Shown here: positions 1 to 8,302 of the stretch, in pieces
Layout of the letters: each line of letters starts with the position of its first letter
How positions within the stretch are numbered: the stretch's first letter is position 1
Assembly: GCA_045121595.1 (NCBI GenBank)
Contig: JBGVGI010000026.1
Coordinates: 1 to 31,141 of the forward strand
DNA length: 31,141 bases
Source of the DNA: Fumia sp045121595
GTDB lineage: Bacteria > Bacillota > Clostridia > Oscillospirales > Ruminococcaceae
Reading direction: 5' to 3'
Program-made: the position numbers and the translations under genes
The notes under the pieces: model-generated
Databases searched by the model: none
Seen by the model: the letters and a program-made list of their open reading frames with translations, nothing else
Told to the model about the DNA's origin: nothing

Positions 1-140
1 CGAACCTGAAATTACTGAAAATTTGTGATTTTTTGGGGGCGGCAGGGCGAAGGAATACTCGCGTCTTTCAAGCCCGACAACGCAGAAAAAGCCGAATTTT
101 GAATAATTTCAGGCGGGTTCGGATTTGTCGGTTATGCCTA
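1..140 (+). repeat. Dispersed ~140-base MITE-like element, left copy
   Basis: This stretch is nearly identical to the reverse complement of 30895-31033. The visible differences are two substitutions near the inner end and a short change in the T/G run around 31-39. The unit begins CGAACCTGAAATTACTG and its reverse complement at about 121 begins CGAACCCGCCTGAAATTATT, so it has imperfect terminal inverted repeats of about 23 bases around a GC-richer core. No reading frame in it looks coding. The window starts exactly at the repeat's first base, which would fit a contig that breaks at a repeat. It could be a non-autonomous transposable element or a structured intergenic repeat. Confidence 0.85.
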
Positions 141-357
141 TAAAACTAAAGAAAATAATGGAAAAACTTAAATTCTTTCACAACAAAAAGACAAAAATTG
201 AATGCAAAAAAGCGTTGAAATCCGACAATGAATATTTTTGCGGAAGAGTTAAATCCTTTGATTATCGGCTTTTGAGAAAGATTTGATATATAATGCCCAA
301 CAAAAATTTTTCAAGAAGAAAACAAATAAAATGACAAGTTTCAGGGGGATTTTATCA

Positions 358-386
358 TTGCAATAATTTAATTAATATTGTATAAT
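358..386 (+). promoter_or_regulatory. Sigma-A-type promoter of the substrate-binding protein gene
   Basis: TTGCAA at 358-363 and a perfect TATAAT at 381-386 are separated by 17 bases. Transcription would start near 393, giving a leader of about 110 bases before the gene at 503. The rest of 141-357 is AT-rich and holds no convincing gene. Confidence 0.75.
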
Positions 387-413
387 ACCATTATGGAGTT
401 TGGATTTGTTTTT

Positions 414-443
414 GGCTCGGTAAAACGGGAAACGTACTGAGCC
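414..443 (+). promoter_or_regulatory. Hairpin in the leader of the substrate-binding protein gene
   Basis: GGCTCGGTA (414-422) can pair with TACTGAGCC (435-443), with one G-U wobble and a 12-base loop. It lies between the predicted transcription start and the ribosome binding site and has no U-tract, so it is not a standard terminator. It may stabilise the mRNA or be a regulatory site. Confidence 0.4.
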
Positions 444-502
444 TGAATTAAATTCATTATTTCAGTTATCAAAGAATTTGCAAAAATGAAAGGAGTTTTA
501 TT

Positions 503-1840
503 ATGCTCAAAAGAATTCTCTCTGTTTTGCTCGTTGCAGCTATGGCTGTTTCTATGATGGCAGGTTGTGGTAACGAAGGCAAAGCACCCGCAAACGAAGG
601 CGGTAAAGTTACTCTCGAACTCTGGCACGGTAGTGCAGAAGACACATTGGAATCTTCCAACCATCAGCGCTACTTAAAAGCTGCTGACAGCTTTATGGCT
701 AACAACGAAGGTTACGAAGTTAAAATCGTTGGTGCTGTAAAAGCAGAAAAAATTATGACAGCTCTCGCTTCCGGTTCTGGTCCTGACATTGTTCAGCCTC
801 AGTGGCCTTTCGCAGGTAAATGGGGTGCTGAAGGAATCATCGCTGACCTTACAGATTTTGTAAACAACGATGCTGAATTCGATAAAGACGACTTTATCCC
901 CTCTGCTTGGGACCGTTCTACTTACAAAGGAAGAATTTATTCTATCCCCACAAACTTTAACTCTTCTGAGCTCTACTACAACGTAGACTACATGAACGAG
1001 TTTGGTGCTGAAGTTCCCAAAACTATCAACGAACTCAAAAAACTCGCTGTAGACCTCACAGAATACGATGCTAACGGCTTCATCACACGTTGCGGTTACA
1101 TCCCCGATTACCCCTGGCTCGATAACGTATTGTGGCCCGTTGCTTTCGGTGCTGAATGGATTGACGAAGAAACAAACACAATCACATTCGATACTCCCGA
1201 AATGAAAGCAGCTTACCAGTGGCAGCTCGATATCTACAATGAACTCGGCTACGACAAATTGCAGACATTCAAAACAAGCCTTGGTACAGGTGCTCAGGAA
1301 CCCTTTATGTCCGGTAAAACAGCTATGCAGTTTGCTGGTGAGTGGATGTTTGAAAACATTATGAACTACGCTCCCGAACTTAACTTTGACGTTGCTTACT
1401 GTCCTTACCCCGATGACAAACCCGAACTCGAAGGTTCTATGTTCTGCACAATCGGTGCTATGATGCTTAACAACAACGGCAAAAACTCCAAAGAAGACGG
1501 TTGGAAACTCCTCTCCTGGATGACAAGTAAAGAAGTTCAGGCTGACTTTGCAAAAGGCATCAACAACGCAGGTGCTATGTACGCTAGAAAATCTGCTTTG
1601 CAGTCCGCTATCATCGAATCTGACACTGTTCATCCTATGAAGAAACAGGTTGCAGAAATGATGATGAACCCCAACGTTGACGGTTTCCCGATGTCCACAT
1701 ACATCAACGAATATCTTTCTATCGTTGCTGACGAAATGAACAAAGCATTTACAGATCCCAGCTATACAATTGATATGGCTGCAGCTGCTGTTCAGGTTGA
1801 AGCACAGAAACTTGCTGACGCAAGTCCCGTTAACGAATAA
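503..1840 (+). CDS. ABC transporter sugar-type substrate-binding lipoprotein
   Basis: This is a family 1 extracellular solute-binding protein (UgpB/MalE type), the ligand-capturing part of a carbohydrate ABC importer, anchored outside the membrane. The 445-residue protein starts with a lipoprotein signal peptide whose lipobox MAGC places the modified cysteine at residue 22. The mature part shows family features: an early LELWHG strand, ASGSGPDIVQPQ near residues 90-100, a YSIPTNFNSSELYYN hinge segment, and a C-terminal GFPMSTYINEYLSIV region. Length is typical. The start is supported by AAAGGAG about 7 bases upstream. No permease or ATPase gene follows; a strong terminator at 1857 ends the unit, so it is an orphan binding protein that must work with transporter genes elsewhere. 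The ligand is unknown, probably an oligosaccharide. Confidence 0.93.
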   Translation: MLKRILSVLLVAAMAVSMMAGCGNEGKAPANEGGKVTLELWHGSAEDTLESSNHQRYLKAADSFMANNEGYEVKIVGAVKAEKIMTALASGSGPDIVQPQWPFAGKWGAEGIIADLTDFVNNDAEFDKDDFIPSAWDRSTYKGRIYSIPTNFNSSELYYNVDYMNEFGAEVPKTINELKKLAVDLTEYDANGFITRCGYIPDYPWLDNVLWPVAFGAEWIDEETNTITFDTPEMKAAYQWQLDIYNELGYDKLQTFKTSLGTGAQEPFMSGKTAMQFAGEWMFENIMNYAPELNFDVAYCPYPDDKPELEGSMFCTIGAMMLNNNGKNSKEDGWKLLSWMTSKEVQADFAKGINNAGAMYARKSALQSAIIESDTVHPMKKQVAEMMMNPNVDGFPMSTYINEYLSIVADEMNKAFTDPSYTIDMAAAAVQVEAQKLADASPVNE

Positions 1841-1856
1841 TCTCTTTGATAACTAT

Positions 1857-1889
1857 AAAAGCTCAGGCACCGATGCCTGAGCTTTTTTC
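1857..1889 (+). terminator. Rho-independent terminator after the binding-protein gene
   Basis: GCTCAGGCA (1861-1869) and TGCCTGAGC (1874-1882) form a perfect 9-base stem with a 4-base loop. It is extended by A/T pairs and followed by a T-run. Confidence 0.9.
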
Positions 1890-1939
1890 TTTTTTCTTAA
1901 AATCCAACAATATGACAACTTTAGCAAACATAAAAACAT

Positions 1940-1968
1940 TTTACAATATCCCTTATTTATGATAGAAT
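1940..1968 (+). promoter_or_regulatory. Promoter of the first DUF4855 surface protein gene
   Basis: TTTACA (1940-1945) and TAGAAT (1963-1968) have a 17-base spacer. The predicted start near 1975 gives a short leader before the ATG at 2010. Confidence 0.65.
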
Positions 1969-2009
1969 ATTAACTGATGAAAGTATATCAAAAATCAGGA
2001 GGACTTTTT

Positions 2010-5000
2010 ATGAAAATGAAGAAGTTTCTGGCAATATTATTATCACTTACTTTTGTTATGAGTGCGATGCCTACCATCACTATGGGTGCACCGACAGTAA
2101 CCGAGTTTTTGAATATTGCCACGGGTGCAGATTACACCCTCTCACTTGAACCGGCTTACCAGTATTCCGACTCGGGCGGAGAGCTTACCGACGGAAAAAT
2201 CGGTTCTGTAGCTTTCTCCGACAGTGCGTGGGTAGGTCATCAGGGTAGTGACAAGTTTGAAGTAACTGTTGACCTTGGTGAAGTAAAAGAATTCAGAGGT
2301 GCTAAAGCACACTTCCTCTGTACTTCTTCCGGTGGTGTTATCGGCCCTGCAGGTCTTGAAGTGTACTATTCCGTTGACGGAACAGAATGGAACTTGCTTG
2401 GAGCAAAAAATGATTCCACAAAACATATTGGTCCGAATGATGGTTCCGGTTATCACGAAGATATCGACGTGATTTCTGTTGAAGCTGATGCTCCGGTAGA
2501 AGGACAGTACGTAAGATTCAAACTCTTAAGACATGATGGCTCTGCATGGTGTTTTGTCGGTGAAGTGGAAGTTTATGCTGACATTTTGTCAAAACCCAAA
2601 GCACCCGTTGTTAACGAGGGCGAATATTTCTCTTCAATTTTCTATGTAAGGGAAGGCGAAGATTATACACTCGAAGTTGAAGGCGTTCCCCAGGACCTCG
2701 GAGACCTTTCTTACCAGTGGTATAAAAACGAACAGCCCGTAGGAGATAACTCTCCCGTTTATACAATCGAAAACGTATCACTTTCCGATAATGGAAGTGC
2801 ATACTGGTGTGTTGTTACAAATACTCTTAACGGTATGACTGCAACCAAACAGAGCAAGATGTCAATGATGAGCGTTGTTAAGTCTTCGCTTAATGCGGAT
2901 TTCCCCGTGTTTGATACGAACTTGCCCGAAAGCACCTCTTTCGTAGCGGGTGACGACCTTGTTCTTAAAGTGAATTCTTCCGTTACGGACGGCGGTAAGC
3001 TTTCTTACCAGTGGTACAAAAACGGCGAAAAAATCGGTACCAACAGTAACACTTTGACTATTAAAGATTCCGTACTTGCCGACAGTGGTGAGTATAAGGT
3101 TATCGTAACGAATACAAAAAACAACTTAAAAAGAAGAACTGAAAGTATAATCTGTGACGTTACCATCGAGCCTTATTATGGTGAAAACCTTATCGGTAGC
3201 GTAGTTTACGATTTCAATATGGATATGGATGACGCTTTCTGTGAAGGCTTTGAGGACGAAAGTCGTACAAAGCTTACAGATGGTGTCAAGACAGAGGACA
3301 TTGATGATAAAGCTAACGTAGCATTTACTGATGACTATGGTGCTACAGAACTTACCTTCGTTATGGACGGGGTTAAGACTGTAAGAGAAATTCAGTTTGG
3401 TGCTTACAGCAAAGAATCTGAAAACATCTCTACTCCCACATTTATGCAGATTTTTGCATATATTGATTATCAGTGGGTAAGCATTTTCAAAGGTGATTTG
3501 CCCAAAAAAGATGACAAAGGAAACTTCGTTTTGACTTTTGACGGTAAATCTCTTGATACGTCGGCTCTCCGTTTTGCGTTCAGTAACTACGGTGAAAAAC
3601 TCGTGATGGACGAAATCGCAGTTTACGAAGTTACTACTGGTCTTGCTCCCGATGCGTATATGACTGATATTGTTAACAACAATATCGCTTTGGGACGTGC
3701 TTATGAAAAATCCCAGAAAACAGGCGGAAGCTATACAGACAAAAACAATGCTGAACTTACTGACGGTAAGATTTGTGACTACGACAGCTTCTACGATGAC
3801 AGATGGATGGGCTTCCAGAGCCACGAAGAGGTATCCTTTACATTCGACTTGGGATACGGCTCAAAATTTGAAGAAGTTGTGGTACATACAGCTCAGCTTG
3901 GTTCAGGTATTGAACTCCCCGCAGGTTTCAGGGTTGAAGTTTCAGATGACAACAAGGAATGGAAAACAGTAAGCAATACTACTTTTGCTGAAACAACAGG
4001 TAAATTCATTCATGCAGCACGTGCTACATACGGTGAACCCGTTGAATGCAGATACGTAAAAGTAACTGTACTTAAAGGAAGAAAGTCTTCCTGGATATTC
4101 CTCAGCGAAATCGAGATTTTTGAGAAAACTTCTGACAGTGTAGGTCTTGAAGCAAACAACGTTTCCTATGGTAAATCTTACACTGCTTCTTCTGTAAGTG
4201 CAGAAAAACCCGATAACGTGAATATCAAAAAACTTACTGACGGTCATTCTTTTGCAATGGACAAGGTAAGTGATACGTGGGTAGGCTTTGACGGAAGCAC
4301 AGAAATCGTTATGGACCTTGGTACGTCCCGTGCTTTTGAACAGGTTGCAGCAAGATTTTTCGAAAATGCACTTCCTGACAAAGTTTCCGTTTATACTTCC
4401 GATAACAATTCTGACTGGACATTCATTGAAGAAAAGGACGTTACTTCTTCAAACTTCGACATTCCTTTCTCCGAAATGAAGACTGCACGTTACGTTAAAT
4501 TTGTAATCGAGTCCGACAGCTTCTTTATGGCTGACGAACTTAAAGTATTTGAATACATCGCTGTATTCCCCGAACAGGCTCCCGAAGCATTCTACAGAGA
4601 TGATAATAACATAGCTCTTGATAAAGAATACGTATCATCCAAAGAAGCTTCTGCAAGTTATTATGATTCAGGTAAAGAGCTTACAAACGGCCTTCGTGCT
4701 TCTTACCTCTATACCGACAGTGCTTGGGTAGCTTATCCTGCAAACGGTGAGGAAGAAATTTCCGTTACCGTTGACCTTGGTGAAGTTAAATCCTTCGAAC
4801 AGGTTCAGGTAGGTATGCTCAAATCCTCTGCTAAGAATTACAAAGTTTACTATCCTTATGAGCTTTTGATTGAATACTCCGAAGACGGTGAAAACTACGA
4901 AGTTTACGCTGACGAACTCATCAAATACTACGAAGGTGACGAAATCAAACGTGAAAACTACTTCGGCAATGCTGAAGGTAGATTCGTTCGTTTTACATTT

Positions 5001-7952
5001 ACTACAAACGGAACATTGTTCCTTGACGAAATCGCGGTATTTGAAAAACTCGTAGACGGTGTTGACTACGAAATCGACCCTGATAAGGGTGCTTCCTTCA
5101 ACCTTTCAAGAGGTAAACTCTACGAAACTTCCAGAAAAGCTGATTACCGCAGTGTAAACGGTATCCTTACAGATGGTCTTTTGGGTAACACAGGTACTAA
5201 GTTTGACAAAAACTGGACAGGTTTCAACCGTAGCGGAACCGGTGACGATACAATCGGTGTTGTTATCGACCTTGAAGAATTCTATTCTATAACCGACGTT
5301 GTGGTATCAAGCCTTAACAACGATGCAAGTGGGGTAACAACTCCCAAAAACCTTAAAGTTTACGGCTCCAACGACGGTGTAGCATGGATGTATATGGGTG
5401 ACATTGCTGAAAATGCTGCAACAGGTGCTGTGGAACTTACATGGACAGGTGATGCGCCTGTATACGCAAAACACATCAAAGTAACATTCGAAACACCTTA
5501 TGATGATAACTTTGTTTATCTTGATGAAATCAGAGTAATCGGTAAGAGAGGCAAATGCTCCGATGCAAAAGACGTTGTTGTATCAGGTGCACTTTATAAC
5601 CTCGCTGCAGGCAGAGATTACATCATCTCTCCCAAACAGATAAATGCTCAGTCTGATGACGGCAAGAAACTTACTGACGGTATCCTTGGTACTACAAGAG
5701 ATGATACTGACCCTGCGTGGGTACTCTTTACAGAAAATGCTACTCTTACGGGCGTTGCTTCCGATGGTGCTACTTTGCAGTCCATTACAGTTCCTCTCTG
5801 TGACGAGGGTGAAGAAGCTAAATACGTAACCAAGATTGAAACAAGATTTAATTCCATGAGCTTTGGTGGTGCAGCTGAGTACCCCTGGTGTATCTGGACT
5901 TACGCTTCTATGGACGGTATAAACTGGTATCCGCTTTCCGATAAAGACTGGGACGTAAGTGGCCGTGTATGGTGGGGTGGCGTTATCACCTCGGGATGGC
6001 GTTCGGCAGGACGCGACCTCGTTGACAAATCGGTAACCGCAGTTAAAGCAAAATACGTAAGGGTTGACTTCGAAATCTTGAGAAACAGTATGGTCGACGA
6101 AGTTACAGTTTACGGTTACGATGAACCCATTGAAGGATTTATTGAAATTCCTGAAGAAAAATGCAGAAAAATCGGTGACCCCGGTGATGTGCATAACCTT
6201 GACAACCACGGATATTATTACCAGAAACCCGGTGAATCCACCGATGGTATCCGCGATATGGTACTCTGCTACAATGGTTGGTCATTCGATAAGGAAAACC
6301 AGGAAAATGACCAGTCCTGGAATGCTGACCTCTTCAGACCTTACCTTACATACCTTGACAGAGATGGTGTGGCACAGGATAAGATGTACGATGCAATCTG
6401 TCTCCTTGCTATCACATCAAAATCAGGCAGATGTTTCCACAGTTCTGTAGGTAATGCTTACGAGCCCTTGCAGTTCAGTGACTGGGAATGGTATCTTGAC
6501 CGTCTCTTCAAAGAAGGCGGTGACGTTGATGAGCTTAACAAAGCTGCAAAACGTGCTTCCGAAGAGCTCGGTGATCCCAACTACAAAGTAAAACTTACAA
6601 TTATGCATCCCGGTGTTGACCCGAACTATACTCCTACAAAGTTCGGACCCATCGACGGCAAATACTACAACTTCACAAACGATAAAGAAGGCGACGGCTG
6701 GAAGTTTGCTAACAGCTGGTATATCGATGCAGTTCTTGGCGGTATGTTTGAAGACGCAGAATACACAATTCCTAAATACGAATACATCGATTTCAGTGGT
6801 TTTTATTGGTTTGACGAGCAGATCGGCTTTAAGGAAAAATATGTCCTTTATAATGCCGAAGAAGTTCACAAACGTGGTTTCAAACTCTACTGGATTCCCT
6901 TCAACTACGCTAACGGTAACTACTTCCCCTGGGACTTCGGCTTTGATGCTGTAGCATTGCAGCCTAACCACTTTTTCGGTGATCACTTTGAACCCGGAAA
7001 CCAGTCAGAACTTGGAAACGACTGGATGGATAAGGTTGCTTACCAGTGTAGTTATGCACAGATCGGTCTTGAAATGGAATTCGACGGACGTGTTATGACT
7101 GATGTTCGAAGATATAACCTTTTGCTTGACTACCTCAATGGTGCTACAAGAAACGGTATGGACGGTAGTAACTGTTACAGAAACTGGTACGTTGGTACTC
7201 TCCATGTAAGAGACCTTGCATACTCCAAAGTTCCTGCAATCCGTAATTTGTACGACTATTGCTATCAGTTTATGAATGGTACTTATGAACCCAAGCCGTT
7301 TATTGAATACTTCACCGATATTTCAGGTGAAACCAATAACGCTGAACACGGAACTTACGGAGAATCCACAGCGCCCGGTAACGGCGGTGCTTACTACAAA
7401 GAAGAAGTAAAACCCGTAATCGGTGAACCCACAAAAGTTCCCGAAACAGGTAATACAGGCTCTTCTTATGCAGACTATGACTGGGTATCCGAAAACGGCG
7501 TTTACAGATACCAAGATGACAAAGGCAACTACGCAACAGGTTGGGTTAAAGTAGCAAACACATGGTACTACTTCAAGTCAAATGGTACTATGGCTACAGG
7601 CTGGATTAAAGATGGTAACAAATGGTACTATCTCAAATCTAACGGTGCTATGGCAACAGGCTGGCTCAAAGATGCAGGTAAATGGTATTACCTTAACGCT
7701 TCCGGTGCTATGGCCAACAACCAGTGGGTATACGACAATGGTTGGTACTATATGAGAGGTAACGGTGAAATGCTCACAGGTTGGCTCAAAGATGGTAACA
7801 GCTGGTACTACCTTAACGCAAGTGGTCTTATGGTAACTGACTGGAATCTCATCAGCGGTGATTACTACTACTTCTATTCTGATGGTAGAATGGCAGCAGA
7901 TGAAACAGTTAACGGTTACAAAGTAAACGCTTCAGGCGTTTGGGTTAAATAA
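2010..7952 (+). CDS. Giant cell-surface protein: discoidin-like and Ig-like domains, DUF4855, choline-binding-type repeats
   Basis: Start chosen at 2010 because AGGAGG lies 5 bases upstream and a signal peptide (KMKKFLAILLSLTFVMSA) follows at once; an in-frame ATG at 1977 has no such site. The 1,980-residue product has, in order: signal peptide (1-28), a discoidin (F5/8 type C)-like domain (29-194), two Ig-like domains with LSYQWYKN motifs (199-288, 299-386), six more discoidin-like domains (388-1374) with repeated LTDG and YVKV motifs, a DUF4855 domain (about 1412-1761), a linker, and six CW repeats with WYY(F/L/M) cores (1824-1980). DUF4855 is of unknown function but resembles a TIM-barrel hydrolase; conserved acids are E1603 in FYWFDEQ and E1688/E1690 in GLEMEFD. 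The discoidin domains suggest glycan binding, and the terminal repeats non-covalent anchoring to choline-decorated wall polymers. Catalysis and choline binding are inferred. Confidence 0.9.
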   Translation: MKMKKFLAILLSLTFVMSAMPTITMGAPTVTEFLNIATGADYTLSLEPAYQYSDSGGELTDGKIGSVAFSDSAWVGHQGSDKFEVTVDLGEVKEFRGAKAHFLCTSSGGVIGPAGLEVYYSVDGTEWNLLGAKNDSTKHIGPNDGSGYHEDIDVISVEADAPVEGQYVRFKLLRHDGSAWCFVGEVEVYADILSKPKAPVVNEGEYFSSIFYVREGEDYTLEVEGVPQDLGDLSYQWYKNEQPVGDNSPVYTIENVSLSDNGSAYWCVVTNTLNGMTATKQSKMSMMSVVKSSLNADFPVFDTNLPESTSFVAGDDLVLKVNSSVTDGGKLSYQWYKNGEKIGTNSNTLTIKDSVLADSGEYKVIVTNTKNNLKRRTESIICDVTIEPYYGENLIGSVVYDFNMDMDDAFCEGFEDESRTKLTDGVKTEDIDDKANVAFTDDYGATELTFVMDGVKTVREIQFGAYSKESENISTPTFMQIFAYIDYQWVSIFKGDLPKKDDKGNFVLTFDGKSLDTSALRFAFSNYGEKLVMDEIAVYEVTTGLAPDAYMTDIVNNNIALGRAYEKSQKTGGSYTDKNNAELTDGKICDYDSFYDDRWMGFQSHEEVSFTFDLGYGSKFEEVVVHTAQLGSGIELPAGFRVEVSDDNKEWKTVSNTTFAETTGKFIHAARATYGEPVECRYVKVTVLKGRKSSWIFLSEIEIFEKTSDSVGLEANNVSYGKSYTASSVSAEKPDNVNIKKLTDGHSFAMDKVSDTWVGFDGSTEIVMDLGTSRAFEQVAARFFENALPDKVSVYTSDNNSDWTFIEEKDVTSSNFDIPFSEMKTARYVKFVIESDSFFMADELKVFEYIAVFPEQAPEAFYRDDNNIALDKEYVSSKEASASYYDSGKELTNGLRASYLYTDSAWVAYPANGEEEISVTVDLGEVKSFEQVQVGMLKSSAKNYKVYYPYELLIEYSEDGENYEVYADELIKYYEGDEIKRENYFGNAEGRFVRFTFTTNGTLFLDEIAVFEKLVDGVDYEIDPDKGASFNLSRGKLYETSRKADYRSVNGILTDGLLGNTGTKFDKNWTGFNRSGTGDDTIGVVIDLEEFYSITDVVVSSLNNDASGVTTPKNLKVYGSNDGVAWMYMGDIAENAATGAVELTWTGDAPVYAKHIKVTFETPYDDNFVYLDEIRVIGKRGKCSDAKDVVVSGALYNLAAGRDYIISPKQINAQSDDGKKLTDGILGTTRDDTDPAWVLFTENATLTGVASDGATLQSITVPLCDEGEEAKYVTKIETRFNSMSFGGAAEYPWCIWTYASMDGINWYPLSDKDWDVSGRVWWGGVITSGWRSAGRDLVDKSVTAVKAKYVRVDFEILRNSMVDEVTVYGYDEPIEGFIEIPEEKCRKIGDPGDVHNLDNHGYYYQKPGESTDGIRDMVLCYNGWSFDKENQENDQSWNADLFRPYLTYLDRDGVAQDKMYDAICLLAITSKSGRCFHSSVGNAYEPLQFSDWEWYLDRLFKEGGDVDELNKAAKRASEELGDPNYKVKLTIMHPGVDPNYTPTKFGPIDGKYYNFTNDKEGDGWKFANSWYIDAVLGGMFEDAEYTIPKYEYIDFSGFYWFDEQIGFKEKYVLYNAEEVHKRGFKLYWIPFNYANGNYFPWDFGFDAVALQPNHFFGDHFEPGNQSELGNDWMDKVAYQCSYAQIGLEMEFDGRVMTDVRRYNLLLDYLNGATRNGMDGSNCYRNWYVGTLHVRDLAYSKVPAIRNLYDYCYQFMNGTYEPKPFIEYFTDISGETNNAEHGTYGESTAPGNGGAYYKEEVKPVIGEPTKVPETGNTGSSYADYDWVSENGVYRYQDDKGNYATGWVKVANTWYYFKSNGTMATGWIKDGNKWYYLKSNGAMATGWLKDAGKWYYLNASGAMANNQWVYDNGWYYMRGNGEMLTGWLKDGNSWYYLNASGLMVTDWNLISGDYYYFYSDGRMAADETVNGYKVNASGVWVK

Positions 7953-7960
7953 CCAATAGT

Positions 7961-7985
7961 CCCCTTTTATAAATATCTCTTTCTT
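7961..7985 (+). repeat. Conserved post-stop box, copy 1
   Basis: CCCCTTTTATAAATATCTCT followed by TTCTT lies 8 bases after the stop codon, between the gene and its terminator. Very similar boxes occur at 16627 and 16838. The role is unknown. Confidence 0.6.
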
Positions 7986-7988
7986 AGC

Positions 7989-8026
7989 AACAGACCGTGA
8001 CGTAAGTCACGGTCTGTTGTTTTTTG
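7989..8026 (+). terminator. Strong terminator after the first DUF4855 gene
   Basis: AACAGACCGTGAC (7989-8001) and GTCACGGTCTGTT (8006-8018) form a perfect 13-base stem with a GTAA loop, followed by GTTTTTTG. Confidence 0.93.
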
Positions 8027-8058
8027 TGCTGAAAATTATAAAAGAATTGAAATGTTTA

Positions 8059-8087
8059 TTTACCCTTATTGAAAAAAACGCTATAAT
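8059..8087 (+). promoter_or_regulatory. Promoter and long leader of the second DUF4855 gene
   Basis: TTTACC (8059-8064) and TATAAT (8082-8087) have a 17-base spacer. Transcription would start near 8094, leaving a leader of about 210 bases. The leader includes a small hairpin, ATACTG/CAGTAT, at 8238-8254. No gene is seen in the 350-base gap 7953-8302. Confidence 0.6.
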
Positions 8088-8302
8088 AAAGACAAAATAT
8101 TTACAATGAAAAGTTGCATATATTGTAATTTTTCGGCTTTAAAAGGTGATTGAATCTTTGTTTTGCATATTTTTGAATTGAAAATCAAACCTGTGCAAAG
8201 GAATGCCAAAATTTACAAATTTAAAACCTTTTACTCTATACTGAGAAACAGTATTGATATAAAAGAACGTGTAACTACGATCGTCAAAGAAGGAGGAAAA
8301 CT

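Noticed and set aside
1..140. Repeat pair read as ends of a composite transposon
   Set aside because: No transposase or integrase lies between or beside the copies, and the enclosed genes are ordinary metabolic and surface functions.
158..286. A 42-codon ORF (MEKLKFFHNKKTKIE...) in the left intergenic region
   Set aside because: No ribosome binding site or promoter was seen for it, the composition is lysine-rich as expected from AT-rich DNA, and no family is recognisable.
674..1633. A 319-codon minus-strand ORF opposite the substrate-binding protein gene
   Set aside because: It is a shadow of the real gene, rich in Cys, Phe and Val as antisense frames of this codon usage are, without a start signal.
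7480..7950. Tandem repeats at the gene ends considered as a CRISPR or satellite array
   Set aside because: They are in-frame coding repeats (about 20 residues each) with WYY cores, that is, protein CW repeats.
8106..8153. A 15-codon ORF (MKSCIYCNFSALKGD) in the leader of the second giant gene, a possible leader peptide
   Set aside because: No ribosome binding site and no attenuator hairpin pairing were evident; too short to support.
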